From: Rhizobium ruizarguesonis
GTDB lineage: Bacteria > Pseudomonadota > Alphaproteobacteria > Rhizobiales > Rhizobiaceae
DNA: 64,000 bases
Direction: 5' to 3'
Assembly: GCF_012349115.1 (NCBI RefSeq)
Contig: NZ_PQIG01000089.1
Location: forward strand, 124,001-188,000
Below are positions 52,385 to 61,133 of this stretch, piece after piece. The position numbers were made by a program, and so were the translations under genes. How positions within the stretch are numbered: the first letter of the stretch is position 1; every line of letters begins with the position of its first letter. Under the pieces are notes generated by a model, which saw only the letters and a program-made list of their open reading frames with translations, was not told the origin of the DNA and did not search any database.

Positions 52385-53488
52385 TTATTCGGCGGCGACG
52401 ATCTTGCCGGCTTCCCACTTGTAGAGCGAGAAGCTCTGCGAGGTCAGGTCGCCGGTCTCGCCGTAGGTGACCTTGCCGATGGCGGTCGGGATTTCGTCGC
52501 CGCCCTTCAGCGCGGCCGCGACGGCTTCCGCATCCTCGGCACTGCCGGCCTTCTCGATGCCGGCTTTCAGCACTTCGACGGCGGCATAGGCGTTCAGCGT
52601 GAAGGCTTCGGCCGGGATGTTCTTGGCGGCGAGCGCGTCGGCTGCGGCCTTGGAATCCGGGCTCTTGGTGGCGTCCGAAGCGTTGGTGAAGATCGTGCCT
52701 CCTGCCGCATCCGTGCCGATTGCCCAGAATTCGGTGTTGGAGAGGCCGTCGCCGCCGATGATCGTCGCGTTGGCGGCGAGGTCATGCAACTGGCGGGCGA
52801 GCAAGCCGCCTTCCGGGTGGTAGCCGCCGAAATAGACCACGTCGACCTTTTCGGACTTGATGCGGGTGGTGAGCGCGCTGAAATCCTTATCGCCAGGCGT
52901 GATCGCGTCATTGACGACTTCGGTGATGCCGCCGGCATTCAGCGTCGCCTTGAAGGCATCGGCGAGGCCCTTGCCGTAGGCGCCCTTGTCGTTAACGATG
53001 GCGACGCGCTTGTCCTTGAAATTCTTCAGCACATATTTGGCGGCGACTTCGGCCTGCTGGTCGTCGCGGCCGCAGGTGCGCAGCACGTTGGTGAGACCAC
53101 GCTTGGTCAGGTCAGGAGCCGTCGCGGTCGGGGTGACCATCAGCACGCCGTTTTCAGCAAGCACGTCCGAAACTGGAATGGCGACGCCCGAGGTTACTGG
53201 GCCGACGACGAAGCGGATGCCGTCGCCGACGACCTTGTTGGCGGCGGAAACGCCCTGCTTCGGTTCGCCGGCATCGTCAGCCAGTTCGAGAACAACCTTC
53301 TCGCCGAGAATCCCGCCCTTCTTGTTGATCTCGTCGACGGCGGTCTGAGCGCCGTTCTTCACCTGGTCGCCATAGGCAGCGACGGGGCCTGTCAACGGCG
53401 CGATCAGGCCGATGGTGATATCGGCATGGGCAAGCGGCGCAAAGGCGAGTGACGCGACGAGGGTCGCCGTCAATGTCTTGAGGGTCAT
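52385..53488 (-). CDS. braC: Branched-chain amino acid binding protein (BraC/LivK type)
   Basis: A 367-residue periplasmic binding protein with a signal peptide (TLTATLVASLAFAPLAHA) and the leucine-binding-protein pattern: ITIGLIAPLTGPVAAYGDQVKNGAQ, DDAGEPKQGVSAANKVV, VVGPVTSGVAIPVS, RTCGRDDQQ and VYFGGYHPEGGLLARQ. It captures branched-chain and other amino acids for a Bra/Liv ABC transporter whose other genes are not here. R. leguminosarum has an orphan braC, and this could be it. Confidence 0.92.
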   Translation of the reverse strand: MTLKTLTATLVASLAFAPLAHADITIGLIAPLTGPVAAYGDQVKNGAQTAVDEINKKGGILGEKVVLELADDAGEPKQGVSAANKVVGDGIRFVVGPVTSGVAIPVSDVLAENGVLMVTPTATAPDLTKRGLTNVLRTCGRDDQQAEVAAKYVLKNFKDKRVAIVNDKGAYGKGLADAFKATLNAGGITEVVNDAITPGDKDFSALTTRIKSEKVDVVYFGGYHPEGGLLARQLHDLAANATIIGGDGLSNTEFWAIGTDAAGGTIFTNASDATKSPDSKAAADALAAKNIPAEAFTLNAYAAVEVLKAGIEKAGSAEDAEAVAAALKGGDEIPTAIGKVTYGETGDLTSQSFSLYKWEAGKIVAAE

Positions 53489-53979
53489 TGTCTGTCTCCT
53501 TGGATGGGGTCATGCGACCCGCGATGAAGCGTCGCGCCGGCTTTTCCGGATCGTTCAACGGCCCAGGAGCCGTGCCAAGGACGATCGATATCGGCGCGAT
53601 CAATGCGCCCTCCGGCCATATTTGGCTCGAACGGGTGCAACGGCAAGATTTCTAGGAATTTTGGTGAGATTCCGCAAGTTGATAACAAAATGGAACGAAA
53701 ATCGGCTCGATCCGGCACGAAATCGTCCCCAAATCGTCGATTCTGGCGCCGTGTGCTGATTTTCTGGAGGGTGGCGGTACCCCGCACAATCGCGGTGCGC
53801 CGATGAACCTCCTGAATTTCGAGGAAGCTCTCTTGGTCTTTCCGAATATTCGAATTCTGTTTTGAGATTAACACTTGATTCTACCAATTAGAGTAGAATC
53901 ATTGTTCCCGCATATATTGCTGCGATGCAAAAGAACGGTCGATCATAAACAGAGAGATATTTCAGGAACTGAGATCTGG
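53489..53979. other. Long intergenic region before the HD-GYP gene
   Basis: About 490 bases with no convincing gene. It holds the divergent promoters of braC and the HD-GYP gene and is less GC-rich around 53840-53960. Short open frames here lack ribosome binding sites and family resemblance. Confidence 0.5.
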
Positions 53980-54894
53980 ATGCTGAAGCGTATCGAAGCC
54001 AGACAGGTGCGCAACGGAATGTTTGTGGAGGCGATCGAGGGTGCATGGCATGACCCTCTTCTGTCCAAGCGAAGATTTCTGCTGCGCCGTGAAGTCGATG
54101 CCCTGAAGCTTCGCAAGAGCGGCATTGAAGGTGTTGTCATCAACACCAGCAGAGGCCTCGACATCGACGGCCTGCCAGGCGGCAATCACGAGATCGACAC
54201 CAAGGCGGCACGCGAGACTATCCAGAAATCCGTGCAGGTGCTGGAAAGCGTTTTCAGCCGGCTCCAGCATGGCGATGGCATCAGCGTCGATCAGGTGGCG
54301 CCGGTGATTTCCTCGGTCTCCAAGTCGATGGATGACAATCCCACTGTCTTTCTGAGCGTTACGCGTCTGAAATCCAAGGACGAGGCAACGTTCCTGCATT
54401 CCATTTCGGTGAGTGCGCTGATGATCCTTTTCAGCCGCCATCTCGGACTTGACGAGACTACCGTGCAGTTGCTCGGCACAGCAGGATTGCTGCACGACGT
54501 CGGCAAGCTTGAAATTCCGCTTGAGATACTCAACAAGGAAGGGCGGCTGGACGAAGACGAGATGAAGATGATCCGCGACCATCCCGAAAAAGGGCACGCG
54601 ATCCTGTCGCGCCAGGAAGGCATGCCGGAGATCGTTCTCGATGTTTGTCTCAACCATCATGAGCGTATCGACGGCAAGGGCTATCCCCGCAGGCTTTCCG
54701 AGGCGCAGGTGAGCTTCCATGCGCGTCTTGCTGCGATTTGCGACGTCTATGACGCTGTGACCTCCGTACGACCGTACAAGGCGCCATGGAGCGCGAACCA
54801 CGCCCTGAAATGGATGCTTGGCAGCGAAGGGCATTTCGATCGGCGGCTCCTGAAAAAATTCGCCCTCTGCCTTTCCGTCGCCGCGGTGAGCTGA
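53980..54894 (+). CDS. HD-GYP cyclic-di-GMP phosphodiesterase, C terminus apparently frameshifted
   Basis: A 304-residue protein with an N-terminal DUF3391-like part (LKRIEARQVRNGMFVEAIEG) and an HD-GYP domain. The HD pair is in LLHDVGKLEIP, then HPEKGHAIL, and the GYP motif is in NHHERIDGKGYP. These proteins hydrolyse cyclic di-GMP. It ends about 80-100 residues short of the family. The last residues FALCLSVAAVS do not look like the family, whereas another frame just beyond reads GELKSIWLHNKRACVG, similar to the expected G-S-L-V-R-L continuation. The core should be intact. Confidence 0.75.
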   Translation: MLKRIEARQVRNGMFVEAIEGAWHDPLLSKRRFLLRREVDALKLRKSGIEGVVINTSRGLDIDGLPGGNHEIDTKAARETIQKSVQVLESVFSRLQHGDGISVDQVAPVISSVSKSMDDNPTVFLSVTRLKSKDEATFLHSISVSALMILFSRHLGLDETTVQLLGTAGLLHDVGKLEIPLEILNKEGRLDEDEMKMIRDHPEKGHAILSRQEGMPEIVLDVCLNHHERIDGKGYPRRLSEAQVSFHARLAAICDVYDAVTSVRPYKAPWSANHALKWMLGSEGHFDRRLLKKFALCLSVAAVS

Positions 54895-54932
54895 AATCTA
54901 TCTGGCTTCACAACAAAAGGGCCTGCGTGGGC

Positions 54933-55030
54933 TTACAGCGCCGCGTGTCTTTTCCGACGCGTAAAGGACGCTGTAACACTTTCAACTGCCGCATAATTTT
55001 ATCCTTAAATCGATTCCGATTTAAGGAATG
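54933..55030. repeat. Dispersed palindromic repeat, copy near 54.9 kb
   Basis: TTACAGCG...CGCTGTAA (54933-54976) encloses GACGC-type parts, and CCTTAAATCG/CGATTTAAGG (55003-55026) forms a second hairpin around ATTC. The order matches the inverted copy near 42.4 kb. It lies directly after the broken end of the HD-GYP gene. Confidence 0.65.
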
Positions 55031-55076
55031 CAGGAGGTCCGCCGCAGGCCCTGTTGCCGGAAGTTTCAGAGCTTTC

Positions 55077-56402
55077 TCAGACGTTGTTCTGCAGGATTGT
55101 CCGCAGCTTGCCGAAGAGCTCGTCGATATGGTGCTTCTCGATGATCAGCGGCGGGGAGAGTGCGATGATATCGCCGGTGGTGCGGATCAGCAGGCCGCTT
55201 TCATAGGCTTTCAGGAAAGCGGTGAAGGCGCGCTTGGTGGGCTCGCCGGCGATCGGGTCGAGTTCGATCGCGCCGATCAGGCCGGTGTTCCTGATGTCGA
55301 TGACATTGGGGCAGTCCTTCAGCGAATGCAGCGCGTCGGCCCAGTAGTCGGAAAGCTCGGCGGCGCGTGTCAGCAGGCCCTCCTCCTTGTAGGTGTCGAG
55401 CGTGGCGAGTGCGGCGGCGGAGGCGATCGGGTTGCCGGAATAGGTGTAGCCGTGGAAGAACTCGATCATATGTTCCGGGCCGTTCATGAAGGCATCATGG
55501 ATCTCGGAGGTAACGAAGACGGCGCCCATCGGGATGACGCCGTTGGTCAGGCCCTTGGCGGCGGTGATCATGTCAGGCTTGACGTCGTAATATTGCGCGG
55601 CGAAGGGGGCACCGAGGCGGCCGAAGCCGGTGATGACTTCGTCGAAGATCAGGAGAATGCCGTGCTTGGTGCAGATCTCGCGCAGCTTCTGCAGGTAGCC
55701 CTTCGGCGGGATCAAGACGCCGGTGGAACCCGCCACCGGCTCGACGATGACGGCGGCGACGGTGGAGGCGTCATGCAAGGTGACGATACGCTCGAGCTCG
55801 GTAGCGATGTCGCCGCCATGCTCGGGCTCGCCGCGAGTGAAGTTGTTTTTACCGGGCTGGTGGGTGTGGGGCATGTGATCGACGCCGGTCAGAAGTGTGC
55901 CGAACATCTTACGGTTGGTGACGATGCCGCCGACGGAGATGCCGCCGAAATTGACGCCGTGATAACCGCGCTCGCGGCCGATCAGGCGGAAGCGTGATCC
56001 ATTGCCCTTCACGCGGTGATAGGCGAGCGCCACCTTCAGCGCCGTCTCGACCGATTCGGAACCGGAATTGGTATAGAGAACGTGGTTCAGGCCTTCCGGG
56101 GCAATGTCGACCAGGCGGTTCGCCAGTTCGAAGGCCTTGGGATGGCCGAGCTGGAAGGCCGGCGCGTAATCGAGCTCGCCGGCCTGCTCGCGGATCGCCT
56201 CGGTGATCTTCGGGCGGCAGTGGCCGGCATTGACGCACCAGAGGCCAGCCGTGCCGTCCAGTACCTGACGGGCGTCATGGGTCGTATAGTACATGTCCTT
56301 GGCGCCGACGAACAAACGCGGCTCCTTCTTGAACTGGCGATTTGCCGTAAACGGCATCCAGAAGGCACGAAGATCGTTCGGTGCATTGAGGCGATTGGAC
56401 AT
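55077..56402 (-). CDS. Omega-amino acid (beta-alanine) pyruvate aminotransferase
   Basis: A 441-residue class III PLP aminotransferase. Pattern elements: FWMPFTANRQFKKEPRL, GLWCVNAGHCRPKI, YTNSGSESVETALK (cofactor phosphate loop), GRERGYHGVNFGG, LLIFDEVITGFGR (PLP ring Asp) and TAAKGLTNGVIPMGA with the catalytic Lys. The family transfers amino groups from beta-alanine or related omega-amino acids to pyruvate. ATG 56402 follows AGGAG. A 350-base gap with a large hairpin separates it from nolR. Confidence 0.9.
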   Translation of the reverse strand: MSNRLNAPNDLRAFWMPFTANRQFKKEPRLFVGAKDMYYTTHDARQVLDGTAGLWCVNAGHCRPKITEAIREQAGELDYAPAFQLGHPKAFELANRLVDIAPEGLNHVLYTNSGSESVETALKVALAYHRVKGNGSRFRLIGRERGYHGVNFGGISVGGIVTNRKMFGTLLTGVDHMPHTHQPGKNNFTRGEPEHGGDIATELERIVTLHDASTVAAVIVEPVAGSTGVLIPPKGYLQKLREICTKHGILLIFDEVITGFGRLGAPFAAQYYDVKPDMITAAKGLTNGVIPMGAVFVTSEIHDAFMNGPEHMIEFFHGYTYSGNPIASAAALATLDTYKEEGLLTRAAELSDYWADALHSLKDCPNVIDIRNTGLIGAIELDPIAGEPTKRAFTAFLKAYESGLLIRTTGDIIALSPPLIIEKHHIDELFGKLRTILQNNV

Positions 56403-56631
56403 GCTGTTCTCCTGGCCGCTGACGGCCCTTTCCCGGGGCTTCACGCCCATATTTTTACTGCCCGGTCAAATTATCAGGGCTTCCCAAGGCGTCAACGGGA
56501 AAAGTCCCGAAAGCTCCTCCTGACAGGGGGCTGAAGCTGCTTCGATCGATCACGGGGCGAGCGCTTCAGCGCGATGAGGCTGCAATTCCTTCGCCGCCGG
56601 CGAAAGGAGCAGAAAGACCAGGGCACTCAAA

Positions 56632-56668
56632 GGCACGACCGGCAAATCGCAAATTTGCCGGTCGTGCC
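56632..56668 (-). terminator. Long hairpin downstream of nolR
   Basis: GGCACGACCGGCAAAT and ATTTGCCGGTCGTGCC form a 16-bp perfect stem with loop CGCAA, about 90 bases after the nolR stop. Its outer base lacks a strong T-run, so it may be a factor-dependent terminator or a repeat. The rest of the 350-base gap up to the aminotransferase gene holds nothing recognisable. Confidence 0.6.
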
Positions 56669-56759
56669 ATAAGGTTCACGTGCTGAAATATCGTTGCCAG
56701 GCCTCCGGGAACATTCCCTTGCAGCACGGCATCGGCCGACATTCATGTCAGCGCTATCA

Positions 56760-57077
56760 TTAAGCGGCGGATCTGTTCCGGTTCTGCACGAGGTAGATGT
56801 CTTCGAGCGTTGCCAGGATCTTCATGACCGGCTCGGAGGTGCTCGAATAATAGATGGTTTGTGCGTCCCGGCGGGTCTTGACCAGCTTTTGAGCGCGCAG
56901 TTTCGAGAGGTGCTGAGAGAGAGCCGACTGGCTGAGCCCGACCTGCGTCGCAAGCACGCCGACGGCTACTTCGCCCTTCACGAGGCTACACAGGATCAGC
57001 AATCTCTTCGGGTTTGCCATGGCCGACAATAAAGCTGCCGCCACGTTCGTGTGATCGGCCAAATCAGAGGTTTCCAT
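56760..57077 (-). CDS. nolR: NolR-type ArsR-family regulator
   Basis: A 105-residue winged-helix repressor. The central block LLSAMANPKRLLILCSLVKGEVAVG, then VGLSQSALSQHLSKLRAQ (recognition helix) and TRRDAQTIYYSS, closely follows NolR of rhizobia, a global regulator that represses nodulation and quorum-sensing genes. It has no ArsR metal-binding Cys pair of the ELCVCD type. ATG 57077 follows AGGAAGATAAC. A NolR-consensus site overlaps this ribosome binding site, suggesting autoregulation. Confidence 0.82.
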   Translation of the reverse strand: METSDLADHTNVAAALLSAMANPKRLLILCSLVKGEVAVGVLATQVGLSQSALSQHLSKLRAQKLVKTRRDAQTIYYSSTSEPVMKILATLEDIYLVQNRNRSAA

Positions 57078-57093
57078 ATGTTATCTTCCTAAT
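57078..57093 (-). promoter_or_regulatory. NolR consensus site at the nolR ribosome binding site
   Basis: The minus strand reads ATTAG-GAAGATAAC-AT, an exact match to the published NolR consensus (A/T)TTAG-N9-A(T/A). It covers the Shine-Dalgarno directly before the ATG. Two further exact matches lie upstream: TTTAG-N9-AT at 57176-57191 (minus) and TTTAG-N9-AA at 57214-57229 (plus), the latter within the end of the hugZ-like gene. Confidence 0.55.
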
Positions 57094-57192
57094 GCGAAAC
57101 GTACATCAAGTGTGTTGGCGCAGGCCGCCAGCCGGGATTTTGACTGACACCAAAAACTAGCAACTGGGCTCGAAGATTGTATATACCTAAAT

Positions 57193-57942
57193 TTAAGGTA
57201 TCGAGTATGCTATTTTAGATATGTTTGAACAAATGTGATCGGCATCCACAGCGAGGGTTTCGAACTCGTATCGCAGCAGAAAATCACCGGAAATCATGTC
57301 AAAACCTGAGGAATCGATACCACAAATGTGCCAAGACCCCGATTCCGGCGCCTTTAGCCTAATAGCGAGGCTTTCCGCCACATCGGGGTGGCGTTCTACT
57401 AAATCTCGCACTGCTTCTGCCGCCCCGACGGCGATCGCCTCATTCGCGGCCGATTGGATTATGAGATCGTTCCCATCGAGTTGGTAGGCGCGGCCAAAAC
57501 CGCCATTGAGGCTGGCCTGCTCAGGCTTGAGACGGAAGAACAGGAAATCAGGAAAGTCGATATAAAGCTTCGCCTTGGGGTGGCGAGCGAGAAAACGCGT
57601 GCGGATACGCGCGTAGAATGCACTGCTGTGCTCGACGGGTTCTGCCAGGCATTGGGTCGTCAAACGGGGATAGGCGAGGGGATCGCCCTTGCCGGGCTCG
57701 CCGGTCAGGAGCGAGGCGCGCGGGTCTCTGGCGAGCGCCCTGGTATGAGCTGACAGCTGCGAAACCAGGATGACGGGGATGCCGTCGATATCGGTGGCGA
57801 CGAGCACGCGGCTGACAAAGGGGAAGCCGTTCTCGGGCGCGAGAACGGCAATCGCCGCGTGCCGGGCGGAGCGCAGAAGCACGCGGGCGAGCTTGCGGGC
57901 ATCGTCGTCGGTTTCGCGTAAGGGTGAGGCCGGATCTTTCAT
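57193..57942 (-). CDS. HugZ-like haem oxygenase/PNPOx-fold protein
   Basis: A 249-residue protein with an N-terminal split-barrel domain of the pyridoxamine phosphate oxidase superfamily (ARKLARVLLRSARHAAIAVL, PFVSRVLVATDIDG, LLTGEPGKGDPLAYPRLT) and a C-terminal DUF2470-like helical domain with GIDSSGFDMISG. Members include HugZ haem oxygenases and flavin-binding proteins. ATG 57942 was chosen; the frame's longer extension overlaps choV. No haem uptake genes are nearby. Confidence 0.82.
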   Translation of the reverse strand: MKDPASPLRETDDDARKLARVLLRSARHAAIAVLAPENGFPFVSRVLVATDIDGIPVILVSQLSAHTRALARDPRASLLTGEPGKGDPLAYPRLTTQCLAEPVEHSSAFYARIRTRFLARHPKAKLYIDFPDFLFFRLKPEQASLNGGFGRAYQLDGNDLIIQSAANEAIAVGAAEAVRDLVERHPDVAESLAIRLKAPESGSWHICGIDSSGFDMISGDFLLRYEFETLAVDADHICSNISKIAYSIP

Positions 57943-57973
57943 ATCCGCTTTGTGACAAAGCGGATGGAAAACA

Positions 57974-59026
57974 TCAAGCTTCCTGCTTGCGGCGATGGCG
58001 GGTAAGGCCGGCAACGATATCCTGAGCCGAGATGGTGCCGACGATCGCGCCGTTCTCGACGATGCCGATACTGCCCGGCTGGCGGGCAAGGGCATCGAGG
58101 ATATCGATGAGCGGGGTCGCGGCGCGGGCCGTGGCGCTGACGCTCATGCCGGCGGCAGTCTGGCCGAGGCCTGACTGCATGACATCGGCCGCCGTCAGCA
58201 TGTTGATCGGATTGAGGTTCTGCACGAAATCGGCGACATACTGGTCTGCGGGGTTCTTGACGATGTCGTGCGGCGTTCCGCACTGAATGATGCGGCCACT
58301 CTCCATAATGGCGATGCGATTGCCGATGCGGAAGGCCTCGTCGAGATCGTGGCTGACGAAAAGAATGGTCTTCTTCAGCCGCCGCTGGAACTCCAGGAGT
58401 TCGTCCTGCAGGCGGGTGCGGATCAATGGGTCAAGCGCCGAGAAAGGCTCGTCCATGAGCAGGATCGGGGCGCCGGTGGCAAAGGCGCGGGCAAGGCCGA
58501 CACGCTGCTGCATGCCGCCGGAAAGCTCGTTGACCTTGCGGCCTGCCCATTTCGTCAGGTTGACGAGTTCAAGCTGCTCGCCGACGCGGAGCTTGCGCTC
58601 AGCCTCCGGCATGCCGGCGAGCTCGAGGCCGAAGCCGACATTCTCGGCGACCGTGCGCCAGGGCAGGAGCGCGAACTGCTGGAACACCATGGAGACAGTG
58701 TGCGTGCGCAGATCCCGCAGCGCCTTGGCATTGCAACTGTAGGGGTTGACGGGGCCGGTGGTCGTGGAGACGGCGACATCACCACGCACCACGGGAGCGA
58801 GCCCGTTGACGGCGCGCAGCAGCGTCGACTTGCCAGAGCCGGAAAGGCCCATGAGCACCAGGATCTCGCCTTCCTCGATCGTCAGTGAGGCATCGGCGAC
58901 GCCGAGCACCAAGCCGGTCGCTGCGCCGATTTCGTCGCGCGATTTGCCCTGATCGACCATGGCAAGCGCGGTTTCCGGCCGATCGCCGAAGATGATGCTG
59001 ACATTGTTAAAGCTTACTGCGGTCAT
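57974..59026 (-). CDS. choV: Choline ABC transporter ATP-binding protein ChoV
   Basis: A 350-residue ATPase with Walker A GLSGSGKST, signature LSGGMQQRVGLARA and Walker B ILLMDEPFSALDP, all in the ProV/OpuA pattern. The C-terminal region has one CBS-like unit (IGIVENGAIVGTISAQDIV). It powers high-affinity choline import. Its start overlaps the choW stop by 4 bases. Confidence 0.94.
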   Translation of the reverse strand: MTAVSFNNVSIIFGDRPETALAMVDQGKSRDEIGAATGLVLGVADASLTIEEGEILVLMGLSGSGKSTLLRAVNGLAPVVRGDVAVSTTTGPVNPYSCNAKALRDLRTHTVSMVFQQFALLPWRTVAENVGFGLELAGMPEAERKLRVGEQLELVNLTKWAGRKVNELSGGMQQRVGLARAFATGAPILLMDEPFSALDPLIRTRLQDELLEFQRRLKKTILFVSHDLDEAFRIGNRIAIMESGRIIQCGTPHDIVKNPADQYVADFVQNLNPINMLTAADVMQSGLGQTAAGMSVSATARAATPLIDILDALARQPGSIGIVENGAIVGTISAQDIVAGLTRHRRKQEA

Positions 59027-59880
59027 GCACCGCCTCCTTCACCCGCCGTGCGGAACATCCGGTCGAGAATGATTGCCAGGATGACGATACAGAAGCCCGC
59101 TTCGAAGCCCTTGGCGATATTGACGGTGTTCAGCGCGCGGACGACGGGCACGCCAAGCCCGGGAGCGCCGACAAGGGCGGCGATGACGACCATCGACAGC
59201 GACAGCATGATGGTCTGGGTGAGACCCGCCATGATCTGCGGCGTGGCGAAGGGAAGCTCGATCTTGCGCAGCACCTGTATCGGCGTCGCGCCGAAAGCGA
59301 CGGCGGCTTCAACGAGGGACGGCGGCGTCGAGATGATGCCAAGGCGCGTCAGCCGGATCGGGGCGGGGATTGCGAAGATGACGGTCGCGATCAGACCCGG
59401 CACCATGCCGAGGCCGAACAGGATGAGCGCAGGGATCAGGTAAACGAACGTCGGTATGGTCTGCATGAGATCGAGTACCGGGCGCATGGCCGCATAGACC
59501 CAAGGGCGGCGGGCGGCGGCAATGCCGAGCGGAATGCCGATCACCATACAGACAAAGGTGGCGGCGAGCACGAGGGCGAGCGTCTCCGTCGTTTCCTTCC
59601 AATAGTCCTGGTTCACGATGAGCAGCAGCCCGAGACAGGTGAAAACGGCGACCGCGATCGAGCGGCGCAGCCAAAAGGCGATGGCGGTGATGGCCGCGAT
59701 GACGATCAGCGGATGAGGCTTCTGCAGCACGAAGAGCAGGCCGTCTATGGCGCTCGACAGCAGGAAGGCGATCTGGTTGAAGAACCATTCGCCGTTCGAG
59801 GTCAGCCAGTCCACGAAGGATTTGGCCCAGGGGCCAACGGGAATCTTAAATTCGGTGATCCAATTCAAGGGCGCGCCCAT
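59023..59880 (-). CDS. choW: Choline ABC transporter permease ChoW
   Basis: A 285-residue permease of the ProW family with about seven transmembrane helices. GIAAARRPWVYAAMRPVLDLMQTIPTFVYLIPALILFGLG and the EAA loop EAAVAFGATPIQVLRKIELP are characteristic. I chose ATG 59880; a TTG at 59895 adds five residues. It follows choX after a hairpin and overlaps choV. Confidence 0.93.
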   Translation of the reverse strand: MGAPLNWITEFKIPVGPWAKSFVDWLTSNGEWFFNQIAFLLSSAIDGLLFVLQKPHPLIVIAAITAIAFWLRRSIAVAVFTCLGLLLIVNQDYWKETTETLALVLAATFVCMVIGIPLGIAAARRPWVYAAMRPVLDLMQTIPTFVYLIPALILFGLGMVPGLIATVIFAIPAPIRLTRLGIISTPPSLVEAAVAFGATPIQVLRKIELPFATPQIMAGLTQTIMLSLSMVVIAALVGAPGLGVPVVRALNTVNIAKGFEAGFCIVILAIILDRMFRTAGEGGGA

Positions 59881-59909
59881 CCAGAAAAACAACAATCGGA
59901 CAAAAATGA

Positions 59910-59933
59910 AACGGGGCGGCGAGCCGCCCCGTT
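59910..59933 (-). terminator. Hairpin and T-run between choX and choW
   Basis: AACGGGGCGGC (59910-59920) pairs with GCCGCCCCGTT (59923-59933). On the minus strand it is followed by CATTTTTG. It lies between the binding-protein gene and the permease gene, so it is likely a partial terminator that gives more ChoX than ChoW. Confidence 0.7.
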
Positions 59934-59940
59934 CGTATCG

Positions 59941-60897
59941 TCAGAGGCCGAGGCCGGTCTTGGCGGCCGCGAGAGCGTCGCCCTTGCCGTCGCGGGTCTT
60001 GACGCCCTTAAGCCAGGGCTCGAGTGCTGCGGGGTTCGCCTTCAGCCATTCGGACGCTGCAGCCTCCGGCTCTTTGCCGTCGTTCAGGATTTTGCCCATG
60101 ATGTGGTTCTCCATGTCGAGGGAGAACGTCAGGTTCTTCAGCATCGCGCCGACATTCGGGCATTGGTCGAGATAACCGGCGCGGACATTGGTGAAGACCT
60201 TGGCGCCGCCGAAATCCGGACCGAAGATATCGTCACCGCCGGTGAGGTAGGTCAGCTTGAAGTTGGTGTTCATCGGATGGGGTTCCCAGCCGAGGAAGAC
60301 AACGGGCTTGCCTGATTTGTCGGCGCGCGCGACCTGAGCGAGCATACCCTGCTCAGAGGACTCGACGACTTCCAAATCCTTCAGGCCAAAGGTGTTCTTT
60401 TCGATCATGTCCATGACGAGGCGGTTGCCGTCATTGCCAGGCTCGATGCCATAGATCTTGCCGTCGAGATCGTCCTTATGAGCGGCGATGTCCTTGAAGT
60501 CCTTGATGCCGAGCTCGGCGCCCTTGGCGTTGGTGGCGAGCGTATACTTAGCGCCGACGAGGTTGGGGCCGAAGGATTCGACCGACTTGTCGTCGAGATA
60601 GGGCCGGACGTCCTTTTCCTGTGTCGGCATCCAGTTGCCGAGGAAGATGTCGATGTCCTTGTTCTTCAGCGAGGTGTAGGTGACCGGCACCGAGAGAACC
60701 TTGATGTCGGTCTGATAGCCGATGCTCTTCAGGACGACGGATGCGGTGGCGGTGGTGGCGGTGATATCCGTCCAGCCGACGTCCGAGAAATGAACCGTAG
60801 AACAGCTGTCTGGATCTGCGGCGAAGGCGGCGGTCGCAACGGAGAGGGCGGCGACGGCAGTTGCGGTAACGAATTTGAACGTGCTTGTTATTTTCAT
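59941..60897 (-). CDS. choX: Choline-binding periplasmic protein ChoX
   Basis: A 318-residue binding protein with a signal peptide (VTATAVAALSVATAAFA, cleavage before ADPDS). The aromatic cage that holds choline's trimethylammonium group is visible as Trp in DVGWTDI, GNWMPTQ and GWEPHPM, with Asn in GNDGNR. Choline taken up here is a source of betaine for osmoprotection and of phosphatidylcholine. ATG 60897 is the start; the 33-base upstream extension is not a signal peptide. Confidence 0.95.
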   Translation of the reverse strand: MKITSTFKFVTATAVAALSVATAAFAADPDSCSTVHFSDVGWTDITATTATASVVLKSIGYQTDIKVLSVPVTYTSLKNKDIDIFLGNWMPTQEKDVRPYLDDKSVESFGPNLVGAKYTLATNAKGAELGIKDFKDIAAHKDDLDGKIYGIEPGNDGNRLVMDMIEKNTFGLKDLEVVESSEQGMLAQVARADKSGKPVVFLGWEPHPMNTNFKLTYLTGGDDIFGPDFGGAKVFTNVRAGYLDQCPNVGAMLKNLTFSLDMENHIMGKILNDGKEPEAAASEWLKANPAALEPWLKGVKTRDGKGDALAAAKTGLGL

Positions 60898-61133
60898 TTT
60901 AGACTCCCAGTCTTTAAGTTCCCAAGCCAACCATCAATAACCGAGTTTGACAAGCGACCTCAGTGCGTTTGCGTCGTATCGACCTATGCGATTGCGACGT
61001 CTGCGGATTTTTTCCGAGCGCCTCGTTTTCAGGGCTTTCGGCGGTTTTCGAGCCGGATTCCTGTGATTATCGTTCTCTCAGGGCTTTTCTTTGCCATTCC
61101 GAGCTTTCAATAAGCCGATTAAGGAGAAATCGG

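Noticed and set aside
53603..53806. 67-codon open frame in the braC/HD-GYP gap
   Set aside because: No ribosome binding site or recognisable protein; left as intergenic.
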